64,000 nucleotides of DNA from Streptomyces sp. NRRL S-118 (GTDB taxonomy: Bacteria; Actinomycetota; Actinomycetes; Streptomycetales; Streptomycetaceae): contig NZ_KL591002.1 in assembly GCF_000716335.1 (NCBI RefSeq), positions 88,155-152,154 on the forward strand, given 5' to 3'. Both the position numbers and the translations under genes were made by a program. Position 1 is the stretch's first letter, and each line of letters starts with the position of its first letter. Shown one piece after another: positions 48,811-58,870 of the stretch. The notes under the pieces were generated by a model. The model saw nothing but the letters and a program-made list of their open reading frames with translations. It made no database searches and was not told the origin of the DNA.

Positions 48811-49764
48811 TCAGGCGACGGTCTCGCCCCGGCGTTCCATGGCCTGCTGGAAGAGGCGGCCGGCGCGGTACGAGGAGCGGACCAGCGGGCCGGACATGAC
48901 GCCGGAGTAGCCGATCTCCTCGGCCTCCTCCTTCAGCTCCACGAACTCGTGCGGCTTCACCCACCGCTCCACGGGGTGGTGGCGCACCGACGGCCGCAGG
49001 TACTGGGTGATCGTGATCAGCTCGCAGCCCGCGTCGAACAGGTCCTGCAGCGCCTCGCTGACCTCCTCGCGGGTCTCTCCCATGCCGAGGATCAGGTTCG
49101 ACTTGGTGACCAGCCCGGCCGCGCGGGCCTCGGTGATCACCTTCAGCGAGCGCTCGTAGCGGAAGCCGGGGCGGATGCGCTTGAAGATCCGCGGCACGGT
49201 CTCGACGTTGTGCGCCAGGACCTCGGGGCGGGCGGAGAAGACCTCGGCCAGCTGCTCGGGCTCGGCGTTGAAGTCGGGGATCAGCAGTTCGACCTTGGTG
49301 CGGCCGGCCGGCCTGTCCGCCGTCTGCGCGTGGATCTGGCGCACGGTCTCCGCGTACAGCCAGGCGCCGCCGTCCTCCAGGTCGTCGCGCGCGACGCCGG
49401 TGATGGTGGCGTAGTTCAGGTCCATCGTGACGACCGACTCGCCCACGCGGCGCGGCTCGTCACGGTCCAGCGCCTGCGGCTTGCCCGTGTCGATCTGGCA
49501 GAAGTCGCACCGCCGGGTGCACTGGTCACCGCCGATGAGGAAGGTGGCCTCGCGGTCCTCCCAGCACTCGAAGATGTTGGGACAGCCCGCCTCCTGGCAG
49601 ACCGTGTGCAGTCCCTCGCTCTTCACCAGCTTCTGGAGCTGGTTGTACTCGGGGCCCATCTTCGCCCGGGTCTTGATCCACTCGGGCTTGCGCTCGATGG
49701 GGGTCTGGCTGTTCCGGACCTCCAGGCGCAGCATCTTGCGTCCGTCGGGAGTGACTGCGGACAC
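48811..49764 (-). CDS. lipA: Lipoyl synthase
   Basis: A 317-residue radical-SAM enzyme that inserts two sulfurs into protein-bound octanoyl groups. Both iron-sulfur motifs are complete: the family-specific C-x4-C-x5-C ([12 protein letters not shown]) and the radical-SAM CxxxCxxC (CTRRCDFC). The C-terminal SSY in LVRSSYRAG is the conserved serine region that ligates the auxiliary cluster. The start is a GTG at 49764 with GTAGGAGCC upstream. It follows lipB on the same strand after 123 bp, giving the usual lipB-lipA pathway pair for lipoylating 2-oxoacid dehydrogenases. Confidence 0.97.
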   Translation of the reverse strand: MSAVTPDGRKMLRLEVRNSQTPIERKPEWIKTRAKMGPEYNQLQKLVKSEGLHTVCQEAGCPNIFECWEDREATFLIGGDQCTRRCDFCQIDTGKPQALDRDEPRRVGESVVTMDLNYATITGVARDDLEDGGAWLYAETVRQIHAQTADRPAGRTKVELLIPDFNAEPEQLAEVFSARPEVLAHNVETVPRIFKRIRPGFRYERSLKVITEARAAGLVTKSNLILGMGETREEVSEALQDLFDAGCELITITQYLRPSVRHHPVERWVKPHEFVELKEEAEEIGYSGVMSGPLVRSSYRAGRLFQQAMERRGETVA

Positions 49765-49887
49765 GGCTGGCTCCTACGGCTTCGATTCCTCGGCGAACAC
49801 CAGGGTACGCCCCATAAAAATGCGGCCTTGTCGGCGGCTGTCGTTACGCTTGGCCAACCTGTGGCCACGGCGTGACATTCCCCGTGG

Positions 49888-50706
49888 CTAGGCGACGGCC
49901 GCCTCGCCGGGGGCGCCGGCCCCGTCGATCACCCGCGGCCTCGGCTCCGCGTTCTCCAGCACGTCCCGCAGGTGCCTCTCCGCCACCGGCAGCACGTCGG
50001 CGATCGTCAGGTCCCGGCCCAGCTCCTGAGCCAGCGAGGTCACACCGGCGTCGCGGATGCCGCACGGGACGATCCGGTCGAACCAGGTGTTGTCCGGGTT
50101 CACGTTCAGCGCGAAACCGTGCATCGTGACGCCCTTGGCCACGCGGATGCCGATCGCCGCCAGCTTGCGGTCCTCGCGGCGCTGGCCGGCGTTGGACGGG
50201 GCGTACTCCGGGCCGTTGAGGCGCGGGTCGAACTCGTCGTCGTGCAGCCGCGGGTCGAAGTCCAGCGACAGGCCGCCCAGCGAGGGGCGTTCCTCCACCG
50301 GGTCGCCGAGCACCCACACACCGCTGCGGCCCTCGACCCGGGTCGTCTCCACGCCGAACTCCGCCGCGGTGCGGATCAGCGCCTCCTCGAGGCGGCGCAC
50401 GTGCGCCACCACGTCCACCGGGCGCGGCAGCTTCAGGATCGGGTAGCCGACGAGCTGGCCCGGGCCGTGCCAGGTGATCTTGCCGCCCCGGTCCACGTCC
50501 ACGACCGGTGTCCCGTCCAGCGGGCGCTCGCTCTCCGCGGTCCGCCGCCCGGCCGTGTAGACGGGCGGGTGCTCGAGCATCAGGCAGGTGTCCGGGATCT
50601 CGTCCGCGAAGCGAGCGGCGTGGATCTCACGCTGCTTGTCCCACGCCTTCCGGTATTCGACGGCTTCCTCGCCGAATCCCAGACGGACGAATCGGAGCTC
50701 ACTCAC
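49888..50706 (-). CDS. lipB: Octanoyltransferase (lipoate biosynthesis)
   Basis: A 272-residue LipB that moves octanoyl from acyl carrier protein to lipoyl domains, the step before LipA. Signatures are [33 protein letters not shown], the lysine in [19 protein letters not shown], and the catalytic Cys in [16 protein letters not shown] chose the GTG at 50706 ([14 protein letters not shown]) because GGGAGGCG lies just upstream; the frame is open far upstream but without domain sequence. It is divergent from the regulator at 51114. Confidence 0.96.
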   Translation of the reverse strand: MSELRFVRLGFGEEAVEYRKAWDKQREIHAARFADEIPDTCLMLEHPPVYTAGRRTAESERPLDGTPVVDVDRGGKITWHGPGQLVGYPILKLPRPVDVVAHVRRLEEALIRTAAEFGVETTRVEGRSGVWVLGDPVEERPSLGGLSLDFDPRLHDDEFDPRLNGPEYAPSNAGQRREDRKLAAIGIRVAKGVTMHGFALNVNPDNTWFDRIVPCGIRDAGVTSLAQELGRDLTIADVLPVAERHLRDVLENAEPRPRVIDGAGAPGEAAVA

Positions 50707-51113
50707 GGCACGCCTCCCTCTTGTGTGCGAATCGCGCCTCGGCCACTGTACGGCGGCACCGGCCGTGGCGGTCGGGCAGGGCGTTCGGGGCCCGTTCCGG
50801 CCGGGGATCCCGCACCGCGGCCCGTCCGCCCCCGCCCCGGGGTCCGTCCGTGGCCCGGTCCGCGGAGGCTTCGGGGCGGCTCCCGGACCGCCGGTCCGGT
50901 GTGGGCGCGGGGCGTGCCGGGGGGTGCGCGGAACGTCAACCCCCTGCTCCGTCAGCGCGGGTCCAATCCTCACACGATCGGATGAATGTGGGGCGAACGT
51001 GGCGGTCCGGGCGTCGGCGGCAGTTAAATTCGCGCCGTTCCAAGGGGGTCTGCACCCCGGCCCGGAAGCATCCGGAAGGTACCCGGAAGGCAAGGCAGGA
51101 GAGCGCACACCTG
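50707..51113. other. 407-bp divergent region between lipB and regulator gene
   Basis: No gene is supported. The central part is very GC-rich with short CCGGTCCG-type repeats; the last 120 bases are more mixed and contain an AT-richer stretch (CAGTTAAATTC near 51022), which may belong to the regulator promoter. CAGGAGAG (about 51097-51103) is the likely ribosome binding site of that gene. I see no recognisable operator. Confidence 0.55.
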
Positions 51114-52583
51114 ATGACGGATCGCCCCCCGCAGCGCACCCCCAACCGCCAGCTCGCCGCCCTCATCGCCGAGGCCGGTTTCTCCAACGCGGGCCTGGCC
51201 AGACGCGTCGACCAGCTCGGTCTGGAACACGGCCTCGACCTGCGGTACGACAAGACCTCGGTCACCCGCTGGCTGCGCGGGCAGCAGCCGCGCGGCACCA
51301 CACCCGCCCTGATCGCCGAGGTCTTCACCCGGCGCCTGGGGCGGCGTCTGTCCGCCCAGGACCTGGGCCTCGACGCCTGCGCGCCCGTGTACGCCGGGCT
51401 GGAGTTCGCGGCCTCCCCCGAGGAAGCCATCGACATCGTCAGCGGCCTGTGGCGCAAGGACTCCGGCAGCCACGCCGAACTGCGCAAGATCGCCTTCACG
51501 CCGGCCGGGCTGGTCGTCCCCAGCCGGGACTGGCTGATCGGCCGCGCCGACGAGCGCGTGGGGCGCGGCGAACCCCCGCAGCCCGCCGAGATCCGGGTCC
51601 CCGTCCAGGGCCGGGGAACCGTGCCCCGCCAGCGTGCCACCGAGCGCACCGACCGGGGCACCGACCGCGCCCCCGGCCAGCGCGTCACCGGCGGCGACAT
51701 CGCCGCCCTGCGCTCCGTCGGCGAGCTCTTCCGCACCCTCGACCACGCCTACGGCGGCGGCCACGCCCGCCAGGCCCTCGTCCGCTACCTGGAGCACGAG
51801 GCCGAGCCCATGCTGCGCGGCGTCTACGGGGAGACCGTGGGACGACGGCTGTTCGCCGCGACCGCCGACCTCACCCGGCTGGCCGGCTGGACGTCGTACG
51901 ACATCGCCGCGCACGGACTCGCCCAGCGGTACTTCGTGCAGGCGTTGCGGCTCTCCCAGGCCGCCGGCGACCGCGCGTACGGCTCGTACGTACTGATCAC
52001 CATGAGCCGCCAGGCCGTCCACCTCGGCCACGGGCGGGAGGCCGTGCAGCTCGCGCGCGTCGCCCAGCAGGGCGTCGGCTCCGCCGCCCCGCCCGTCGTC
52101 CAGGGCCTGCTCCACTCCGTCGAGGCGCGCGGGCACGCCCTGCTCGGCGAGGTCCGGGCATGCGCCGCCGCGCTCGTCCGGGCGGAGCGGGCGCTGGACG
52201 GGGCCAGGCCGGGCGACGACGTGCCCTACTGGGCCCGGTTCTTCGACGAGGCGGAGCTCGCCGACGACGCCGCGCACTGCCACCGTGACCTCCACCAGTA
52301 CCGGGCCGCCGTCCAGCACGCGGAGCGCGCGCTCCAGCTCCGCGCGCCCGCGTTCGCCCGCAGCCGCCTCTTCTGCCGCGTCGTACTGGCCTCCGCCCGC
52401 CTGGGCCTCGGCGAGCTCGACCAGGCCTGTGCGCTCGGGGCGGAGGCCGCCCAGCAGGCGTCGGAGATCCGCTCGGCCCGCGCCGTCGAGTACGTACGCG
52501 ACTTCGAGCGCCGCCTGGAGCCGTACAAGGACGCCGCGGCGGTGCGGAACTACCGCGACCGGGTCGGCGCCATCGGGATCTGA
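51114..52583 (+). CDS. NsdA/NsdB-like regulator with TPR-type C-terminus
   Basis: A 489-residue protein. The N-terminus ([21 protein letters not shown], then [19 protein letters not shown]) is the DNA-binding-like head seen in Streptomyces regulators of the NsdA/NsdB group, which affect sporulation and antibiotic production. After a basic, disordered linker (about residues 160-195) come TPR-like helices, for example [22 protein letters not shown] and [13 protein letters not shown]. The ATG at 51114 is used. The target and signal are not visible. It is divergent from lipB and convergent with the proline-rich membrane protein gene. Confidence 0.8.
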   Translation: MTDRPPQRTPNRQLAALIAEAGFSNAGLARRVDQLGLEHGLDLRYDKTSVTRWLRGQQPRGTTPALIAEVFTRRLGRRLSAQDLGLDACAPVYAGLEFAASPEEAIDIVSGLWRKDSGSHAELRKIAFTPAGLVVPSRDWLIGRADERVGRGEPPQPAEIRVPVQGRGTVPRQRATERTDRGTDRAPGQRVTGGDIAALRSVGELFRTLDHAYGGGHARQALVRYLEHEAEPMLRGVYGETVGRRLFAATADLTRLAGWTSYDIAAHGLAQRYFVQALRLSQAAGDRAYGSYVLITMSRQAVHLGHGREAVQLARVAQQGVGSAAPPVVQGLLHSVEARGHALLGEVRACAAALVRAERALDGARPGDDVPYWARFFDEAELADDAAHCHRDLHQYRAAVQHAERALQLRAPAFARSRLFCRVVLASARLGLGELDQACALGAEAAQQASEIRSARAVEYVRDFERRLEPYKDAAAVRNYRDRVGAIGI

Positions 52584-52643
52584 GGCCGGCCATCTGCCGG
52601 TGCCGGACCATCTGCCGGCGTCCGGCACCTGCCCGCCTGACAC

Positions 52644-52667
52644 CTGACGCCGGGATCGGGGCGTCAG
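52644..52667. terminator. Short stem-loop between convergent genes
   Basis: CTGACGCC (52644-52651) pairs with GGCGTCAG (52660-52667). It lies in the 108-bp gap between the regulator gene and the membrane-protein gene, which also holds two copies of CATCTGCCGG. Plausible weak bidirectional terminator. Confidence 0.55.
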
Positions 52668-52691
52668 CGTCCGCTGCGGTCGGCGCCGGGG

Positions 52692-53735
52692 TCAGCCGCG
52701 CAGGGACACGCCGAACCGGGTGCGCAGGCGCCTGATCTCCCACCAGACCAGCGCCGTCACCGACGCGGGACCGCCGAGCAGGGCGCTCATCCGCACCAGC
52801 GGCGGCCCCGGCGGCAACTCGGCGATGGCCAGGTTCAGGGCCGCGAACTCCCATACGAGGACGCCGGTGAGCAGGGCCGGCAGCGCGGCGTGCACCTGCG
52901 TCGTGTTGAACGCCGTGCGCACCGCCGTCGGGGACGAGAGCACCACGAAGAACACCAGCCACAGGACCGGTGCCAGCAGCGCGACCACCAGGACGGCGAC
53001 GGGCACGCTGTCCGGGAACTTCCGGTGGAGGGCGAACATCCCCAGCAGCAGGGCCGGTACGGCCGTGAAGGCGCCGAAGTAGCACAGCACCGCCCGCCGT
53101 GCCGGGCGCAGCCGGGACCACATCCCCGGCCGCGCGGCCGGCGGCGCGAAGCGGAAGAGGACCGCCAGCACCAGGGGCGCGGTGAGCAGCAGCAGCCACG
53201 GCGTGGTCATCAGACGCAACGTGAACTGGTCCTGCGCCTCCTCCCAGTCCTCGGACGTGCCCCACACCGCCAGGATGGCGAAGGACGCGGCGAGCGCCAG
53301 CCCCGCACGGATCTTCTGCAGGAGCACCAGGTCCGGATCCAGCAGGCGGCGGGCCCGGTCCACGGGGAAGACCAGCAGGGACGCGCGGCGGGCCGAGCGG
53401 GCCAGGGGGTAGGTGAGCAGCAGGACCACGAAGGGCCAGCCGCAGCACAGCACCAGTCCCCAGATGCAGCCGGGGATGCGGCGGACGATCCCCAGCAGTT
53501 CCCTGAGGGTCGGCCACTCGTCCTCGCGGAACCGCCGCCACAGCGACGGGCGCGGCGGGGGCGGATACGGCCCGTACGGGGCGTACGGGTGGGGGTGGTC
53601 CGGCGCGTGGCCGTACGGCGGGAAGGGGGCGGAGGGCGGACGGGGGCCGTGCGGCGGGTAGGGACCGGCGGGCCCGTACGGATTCCCCGGTGGCGGCCAT
53701 GGCGGGCCGTAGGGACCTTGCCCCCCGATCGTCAC
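52692..53735 (-). CDS. Membrane protein with proline/glycine/tyrosine-rich N-terminus
   Basis: A 347-residue protein from a GTG at 53735, with AGGAGGG upstream. The first 75 residues are a disordered Pro/Gly/Tyr-rich tail (YGPPWPPPGNPYGPAGPYPP) expected in the cytoplasm. Seven or so hydrophobic segments follow, with basic loops such as RSARRASLLVFPVDRARRLL. No named family is known to me. It is divergent (151 bp) from the caspase-family gene, so the two may share regulation, and such membrane proteins can act as effectors of conflict systems; this link is only positional. Confidence 0.72.
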   Translation of the reverse strand: MTIGGQGPYGPPWPPPGNPYGPAGPYPPHGPRPPSAPFPPYGHAPDHPHPYAPYGPYPPPPRPSLWRRFREDEWPTLRELLGIVRRIPGCIWGLVLCCGWPFVVLLLTYPLARSARRASLLVFPVDRARRLLDPDLVLLQKIRAGLALAASFAILAVWGTSEDWEEAQDQFTLRLMTTPWLLLLTAPLVLAVLFRFAPPAARPGMWSRLRPARRAVLCYFGAFTAVPALLLGMFALHRKFPDSVPVAVLVVALLAPVLWLVFFVVLSSPTAVRTAFNTTQVHAALPALLTGVLVWEFAALNLAIAELPPGPPLVRMSALLGGPASVTALVWWEIRRLRTRFGVSLRG

Positions 53736-53886
53736 GCCGACATCCCTCCTGCACTCGCGCGTTGATGAAGCGTCCAGGACAGTCAACTGCCAAAGACCCG
53801 CCCGCACACGGGGATCGGGGCAGGTGCCCGGCAAACGCCCGGGAAACGCCCTGCCGCCGCCCCGCACGGCCTGGCAGGATCGCGGC

Positions 53887-55767
53887 ATGCGCACCGTGTA
53901 CGCCTTGTTCGTGGGCATCGACGACTACCCGGGCGCGCCGTTGCGCGGCTGTGTCAACGACGTGCGGGAAGCGGAGGGCTGGCTGCGGCGGCACGGCGGT
54001 CCGGCCACCCGCGTACGGACGCTGCACGACGCGCAGGCCACCCGGGCCGCGGTGGTGCGGGCCATCGAGGAGCACCTCGGGCGGGGCGGCCCCGGCGACA
54101 CCGCGCTGCTGTGGTTCAGCGGGCACGGCAGCGAGTGCGCGACCGACGACCCCCGTGAGGCGACCGGCATGTGCCAGGCCCTCGTCTGCCACGACAGTCT
54201 CGACGCCGGCGGCCAGCCGCTGCTGCAGGACACCGAACTCGGCGCCCTCCTCGACGCGATCGCCGGGCGCGGCGTCCACGTCGTCGCCGTGCTCGACTGC
54301 TGCCACGCGGGCGGCGCCACCCGCGAGACCCTCGCCGGAGCCACGGCGCGCGGCGTGGAGTGGCGCCCGTGGTGGCGCACGAGCGGCCACCCGGGCGGCG
54401 CCGCGGCGCGTGCGGATCGCTCCGGCGGCGGCACCGGTGGCCCGCGGGACGGCGGTGCGCCGGGCGGGCCCGAGCCGCGGCGGCACGTGCTGCTCGCCGC
54501 CTGCCGGCCCCAGGAGCGCGCCCATGAGGCCGAGCTCGACGGGCGGGTCCGCGGCTGCTTCAGCCATGCGCTGCTCCAGGCCCTGCACCGGCTCGGGCCC
54601 ACGGCCGCGAACGGCTCGCTCCACGCCCTCGCCGAGACGCGGGTGCGGAGCCTGCATCCCTTCCAGCACCCCGGGCTGCGCGGTCCGCACGACCGGAGCT
54701 TCCTGCACGGCGACACCGTCCCCGGCTCGCCGTTCCTGCTCCGGCACACCACTTCGGGCTGGGAGGTCGACTGCGGGTACGCGCACGGACTGCGGGCCAC
54801 CGGCGCCGAGTTCACGCTCCTCGGGGAGGACGGGCGCCGGGTCGCCGTCACCGCCGTACGCCCGGAGTCCGCCCTGGTGGAACCCGTCGACCGGCGACCG
54901 CTGCCCGCCGAGCGGGACCGGGTGTACCCGGTGACCCCGTCCGCCCTGGCCTTCCCGCCCGCCGCCGTGACGGTGCTCGGCCCGCCCGGCGCCGTACGGA
55001 TGGTGTCGGAGGCGCTCACCGGGGCGCCGCTGCTCGCCGAGGGCGGGGACGGGCTGCCGCTGCGCGTCGAGGCCGACGGTGACGGCCGGGCCCGGGTGTC
55101 CGGCGGCGACGGGCACCCTCTGGGACCGCTGCCGCTGCGGACGGCCGCCGACGCCGGCCGCCTCGCCGACTGCCTCACCCACATCGCCCGCTGGCACCAC
55201 ATCCGGGACCTCGCCAACCCCGATCCGTGGCTGTCGTCGCTCGTCCGCGTCACGATCGAGCCGCTCGTCGGCACGGTCGGGCACACCGCCACTGGCGAGA
55301 CCGTCTGCACGTACACCGCCGACCACCGGGAACCCCAGGTGCGGGTCCGCGTCCACAACGACTCACCGCTGGAACTGTGGTGCGTGCTGCTCGACCTGAC
55401 GGACAGTTACGGCTCGTCCCCGAGCCTGTACGAGGGCGACTTCATCGGGCCCGGGCGCGCGGGCCTGGCGCGGCACGGGGAGCCCGTATGGCTGCGCCTG
55501 CCGCCGGGGCGGGCCGTGGTGCGCGGCGCCTCCACCCGCGACTGGCTGAAGGCGATCGTCGCGGAGAACGAGCTGAACACCGCGCCCTTCCGGCTGCCGC
55601 CCTGGTCCCCGGCCGCACCGGGAGCGGCGCGCGGCGCGACGGCCCCGGCGGGCGGCGGGCTGCTCCGGCTCGCCCCACCACGCGGCAGCCGCGACGCGGG
55701 CGGCCCGGCGCACGAGGTGGGCCGGTGGGGCACCGCCATGATCGACCTGCGCACCGTGGTCCCGTAA
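53887..55767 (+). CDS. Caspase-family (peptidase C14) protein
   Basis: A 626-residue cytoplasmic protein whose N-terminal 260 residues are a caspase-like domain: YALFVGIDDYPGAPLRGCVND, LLWFSGHGSE with catalytic His80, and VAVLDCCHAGG with the catalytic Cys (Cys139, the one before His140). The C-terminal 350 residues have beta-rich segments (for example VRVTIEPLVGTVGHTATGET) that I cannot assign. Bacterial caspase homologues cleave partner proteins, some in abortive infection or signalling. The protein lacks a fused NTPase or sensor, so activation must come from a partner or the C-terminal region. It is convergent with a CHAT peptidase operon 231 bp away and divergent from a membrane-protein gene. 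Confidence 0.9.
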   Translation: MRTVYALFVGIDDYPGAPLRGCVNDVREAEGWLRRHGGPATRVRTLHDAQATRAAVVRAIEEHLGRGGPGDTALLWFSGHGSECATDDPREATGMCQALVCHDSLDAGGQPLLQDTELGALLDAIAGRGVHVVAVLDCCHAGGATRETLAGATARGVEWRPWWRTSGHPGGAAARADRSGGGTGGPRDGGAPGGPEPRRHVLLAACRPQERAHEAELDGRVRGCFSHALLQALHRLGPTAANGSLHALAETRVRSLHPFQHPGLRGPHDRSFLHGDTVPGSPFLLRHTTSGWEVDCGYAHGLRATGAEFTLLGEDGRRVAVTAVRPESALVEPVDRRPLPAERDRVYPVTPSALAFPPAAVTVLGPPGAVRMVSEALTGAPLLAEGGDGLPLRVEADGDGRARVSGGDGHPLGPLPLRTAADAGRLADCLTHIARWHHIRDLANPDPWLSSLVRVTIEPLVGTVGHTATGETVCTYTADHREPQVRVRVHNDSPLELWCVLLDLTDSYGSSPSLYEGDFIGPGRAGLARHGEPVWLRLPPGRAVVRGASTRDWLKAIVAENELNTAPFRLPPWSPAAPGAARGATAPAGGGLLRLAPPRGSRDAGGPAHEVGRWGTAMIDLRTVVP

Positions 55768-55998
55768 CCGTTCGGCGGGCCCGCTTCCCTGCACCGGTGC
55801 CGCCGCAGGACCGACGGAGGCGGACAGGTTCCCCCCACGGGCGCCTCAGCCGTCCGCGGCGCCTTCGCCGGCGGCTCACCGGGCCTCGGGAGTTGCCCGG
55901 TAGGGGCGGCATGGAAGCCCGACCGGAAGCGCCCGGCTGCCGTGGCCTCGGCGGGCGCGCACCGGAGGCGCGCGCGGCGCCCCCGGCCCGTCGTCCCC

Positions 55999-58869
55999 TC
56001 AGCGGCCCAGGTGGGTGAAACCCGCCCATCCGGTGAGGTCGTCGCTCCTGACCAGCGGCACCCGCTCGGCCAGCCGCGGGGGCATCCCGGGCGGGGCCTG
56101 TCGCCGGTCGTCCAGCATCCACAGCTGCGCGCTGCGCAGGGCCTGGCCGGGCGGCAGGCCGTCCCGGCTCATGTAGTGGTGCGTCATGTACATCAGCAGG
56201 GACGTCGCCTCGTCGGGCACCGGCCACAACGACCCCACCACCGAGCGGGCGCCCGCCACCAGGAACGCGGTCGCCAGGCTGTAGGCCTCGTCGTAGCCGC
56301 GGCCCGACACGTTCGTACGGCAGGCCGCCAGTACGACCAGGTCCAGGTCCCGGTAGCGGTCCGTGCCCTCCGTCAGTTCCTCCGCCGCCAGCCGCCCGCC
56401 CGACAGGTCCAGGTAGGTGCTGTGCCGCGCGCCCTGGCGGACCACCCCGTGGCACGCGAGGTGCAGCAGGCCGCCGCGCTGGCGGCGCAGCCAGCCGGTC
56501 ACCGCAGCCGGCGTGGCGGTGCCGGGGCCGAGCAGCTCGCCGTCCGGGTGGAAGGTGCGGTGGATCGCCTCGGCCTCCTCGCCCGCGTGGTGCAGGTCCC
56601 GGGTCGGGTTGCCGACCACGAGGGCCTGCCGCCCGGCGCGGGCACCGGTACCCGCGCCCGTGCCGGGCCGGGCGGCCACCTCGCACAGCAGCCGGGCGGA
56701 CGGCACGTACGAGATCCGGGCCTGCTCGCAGGCGTGCCCGGGGCGCGTCCGCAGCCGGTGCCGTACGGGGACGCGCGCCGCGTGCCACGGCACCATGCCC
56801 AGCTCGGCCATGGGCACCAGGACGACGGCGGGGACCGTGCCGTAGCCGCGCGGCACCTTCCCGAGCAGCGGCTCCATCACCGCCTGCCCCGCCCAGTCGC
56901 AGAGCCGCTCCAGCGCGGCACGGGCCGGACCGGCGGTGTCCGGCTCCGGGGGCGGGGGAGCGGCGGGCGGGCCGCCCGCGTCACGCCCCGGCGCCCCGAC
57001 GGCCCGGTACCGGGTCAACGGCTCGGCATCCTCGGTCAGTCCGGGCAGCGGCAGCGCACGGACCGATCCGTCGGCGTGGACCATGAGGGCCGTACCGGGC
57101 AGCCGCTGGTCGTGGAGCAGGCCCTCGCCGCCGGGCAGCAGATAGACCAGCGCCGTCGCGGACAGCGCCCGCAGCGCCGCGCCGATGTCCGCGGGCGACG
57201 GCACGTCCAGCAGCCGCCGCCGCTGCGGGGAGGCCGCGAGCGCCTCCAGCACGCGCCGCCGCAGCCGGCTGGACGGGCCCGACAGCGCGGGACCGCCGGT
57301 CAGCACCGCGTCCTCGCCCAGCTCGGGGGCGGGCGAGCCGGTGCCGCGCCACTCGTCCGCGAGGTCGGACCGGCCGAGCGCGGTGAGCATGTCGGGCACG
57401 GTGGTCGCCACCGTGGCCGCGTGCAGCACGAGTCCGCGCCCCGCGTCCAGGGCGCCCACGGCGTCCTCGACCGCATCGTCGGCCAGGCACCAGCGGGCGA
57501 CGTCCAGGGCGTACTCCCCGGCGCGCCGCCCGGTCTCCGCGGCGTGCGCCGTACCCGACTGGAGCAGGACGCTCCAGGCGGCGGCGCGCAGCGCGTCCAG
57601 GCCGACGCTCCGCGACCGGTCGTGGTTGAGCCGCGCCGCCCTTGTGCCCGGCGGCTGCACGTCGCCCCGGATGCGGTACGCCATCGCCAGCGACATCCCC
57701 AGCGCGCCCCACAGCGGGTACTCGGGGCCGCCGGCGAGCCGCCGCGCGTGGACCAGCCAGGAAATGCCCTGGTCCAGGTGGTCGCCGCGCTGCTGCAACG
57801 TACCCGTCATCCCCGCCACGGCGCAGTGGCAGTTGCCGAGGACGCACGCGTAGCGGATCCACCGCTCGTCGTCCGGCTCGATCAGGTCCAGGGCGTCCCC
57901 CAGCAGCTCGACGGCCTCCAGGACCCGCTCCGGGCAGCGGGTGAGCAGCCCGCGGACGGTACGGCCGATCGCCGCCTCCCCGAGCTTGTCGGCCCGGGCG
58001 CCCGCCGGCAGCGGCGCGAGCTGCCGGCGCACCTCCTCCACCGGCGGCGCGTCCGGCGTACCGGGGTCGTCGACGACCCCGGTACGCCGGCCCCGCAACA
58101 CCGCCAGACTGCCCCGGGCCGCGTCGAGGTACGACTCGAACGTGACCCGGTCCATGTGGTCGGGCGGCAGCCGCGCCAGCACGGACTCCAGCTCGGGGAT
58201 CAGCGCCGCGAGCCCGGCCTCGTCGTCGCGGCGCGCGGCCTGGCGCGTCCGGAACGCGGCGAGCTGGCCGGCCATCTCCAGGCGCCGCATGCCGTCGAGC
58301 GCGGGTGTGTCGACCAGTCTGCCCAGGTCGTCCAGGGCCGAGTCGAACTCGTCCTCGCCGCCGCCGTACTGCGCGAGGAGCACCCGCAGATGGGCGTGGG
58401 TCAGGTCGTACGCGTCCCGTTCCGGGCTGTCGGGGGGCAATTGGGCGCGCGCCTCCTCCACCCGCGCCAGGGCCTGCTCGAGATCGGCGGGGCCGGCGGT
58501 GGGCTGATTGAGGACGGACTGGCCGGCGATGCCCGCGACGGCGGCCTGCCAGCGCTCGTCCCGCGGCCCGTGGGCGCGCGCCTCGGCCAGCAGTTCGTCC
58601 CGCTGCCGCGTCGTGGCGGACGGCAGGCCGAACTGCAGGACCGTCAGGAGCATGAGGATCTGTCCCGCGCGCAGGCCCGACTCCGCCGATCCGCGCCGCA
58701 GCGCCCGCCAGTCGGTGTACAGGCGCTCGAACGCCTCCGCCGGGGTGGCGCGGCCCAGCCGGTCGCAGACCAGCGCGTTCACCCGGGCGAGCTCCTCACC
58801 GCTCGTCAGGGGGCCGGTCTTCTGCAGTTCGGACAGCACCGCGTCCAGGTCGTAGGGCCTCACCGTCAC
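55999..58869 (-). CDS. TPR-CHAT domain peptidase
   Basis: A 956-residue protein, last gene of a four-gene operon. Residues 1 to about 600 are alpha-helical TPR-like repeats. The C-terminal third is a CHAT domain, a caspase-clan peptidase: a strand VVLVPMAELGMVPWHAA, catalytic His807 in LHLACHGV, and catalytic Cys850 in LVVLAACRTN, followed by GARSVVGSLWPVPDEATSLLM. CHAT peptidases with TPRs are known effectors (for example with type III CRISPR and in separase-like roles) that cleave a specific target when their helical part binds a trigger. The GTG start at 58869 lies one base after the RES-gene stop, so translation is coupled. Both catalytic residues are intact. Confidence 0.93.
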   Translation of the reverse strand: MTVRPYDLDAVLSELQKTGPLTSGEELARVNALVCDRLGRATPAEAFERLYTDWRALRRGSAESGLRAGQILMLLTVLQFGLPSATTRQRDELLAEARAHGPRDERWQAAVAGIAGQSVLNQPTAGPADLEQALARVEEARAQLPPDSPERDAYDLTHAHLRVLLAQYGGGEDEFDSALDDLGRLVDTPALDGMRRLEMAGQLAAFRTRQAARRDDEAGLAALIPELESVLARLPPDHMDRVTFESYLDAARGSLAVLRGRRTGVVDDPGTPDAPPVEEVRRQLAPLPAGARADKLGEAAIGRTVRGLLTRCPERVLEAVELLGDALDLIEPDDERWIRYACVLGNCHCAVAGMTGTLQQRGDHLDQGISWLVHARRLAGGPEYPLWGALGMSLAMAYRIRGDVQPPGTRAARLNHDRSRSVGLDALRAAAWSVLLQSGTAHAAETGRRAGEYALDVARWCLADDAVEDAVGALDAGRGLVLHAATVATTVPDMLTALGRSDLADEWRGTGSPAPELGEDAVLTGGPALSGPSSRLRRRVLEALAASPQRRRLLDVPSPADIGAALRALSATALVYLLPGGEGLLHDQRLPGTALMVHADGSVRALPLPGLTEDAEPLTRYRAVGAPGRDAGGPPAAPPPPEPDTAGPARAALERLCDWAGQAVMEPLLGKVPRGYGTVPAVVLVPMAELGMVPWHAARVPVRHRLRTRPGHACEQARISYVPSARLLCEVAARPGTGAGTGARAGRQALVVGNPTRDLHHAGEEAEAIHRTFHPDGELLGPGTATPAAVTGWLRRQRGGLLHLACHGVVRQGARHSTYLDLSGGRLAAEELTEGTDRYRDLDLVVLAACRTNVSGRGYDEAYSLATAFLVAGARSVVGSLWPVPDEATSLLMYMTHHYMSRDGLPPGQALRSAQLWMLDDRRQAPPGMPPRLAERVPLVRSDDLTGWAGFTHLGR

Positions 58870-58870
58870 G

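Noticed and set aside
55768..55998. Search for a small gene or clear terminator between the caspase and CHAT genes
   Set aside because: No ORF with a start signal and no perfect stem-loop could be found; only imperfect GC-rich symmetry.
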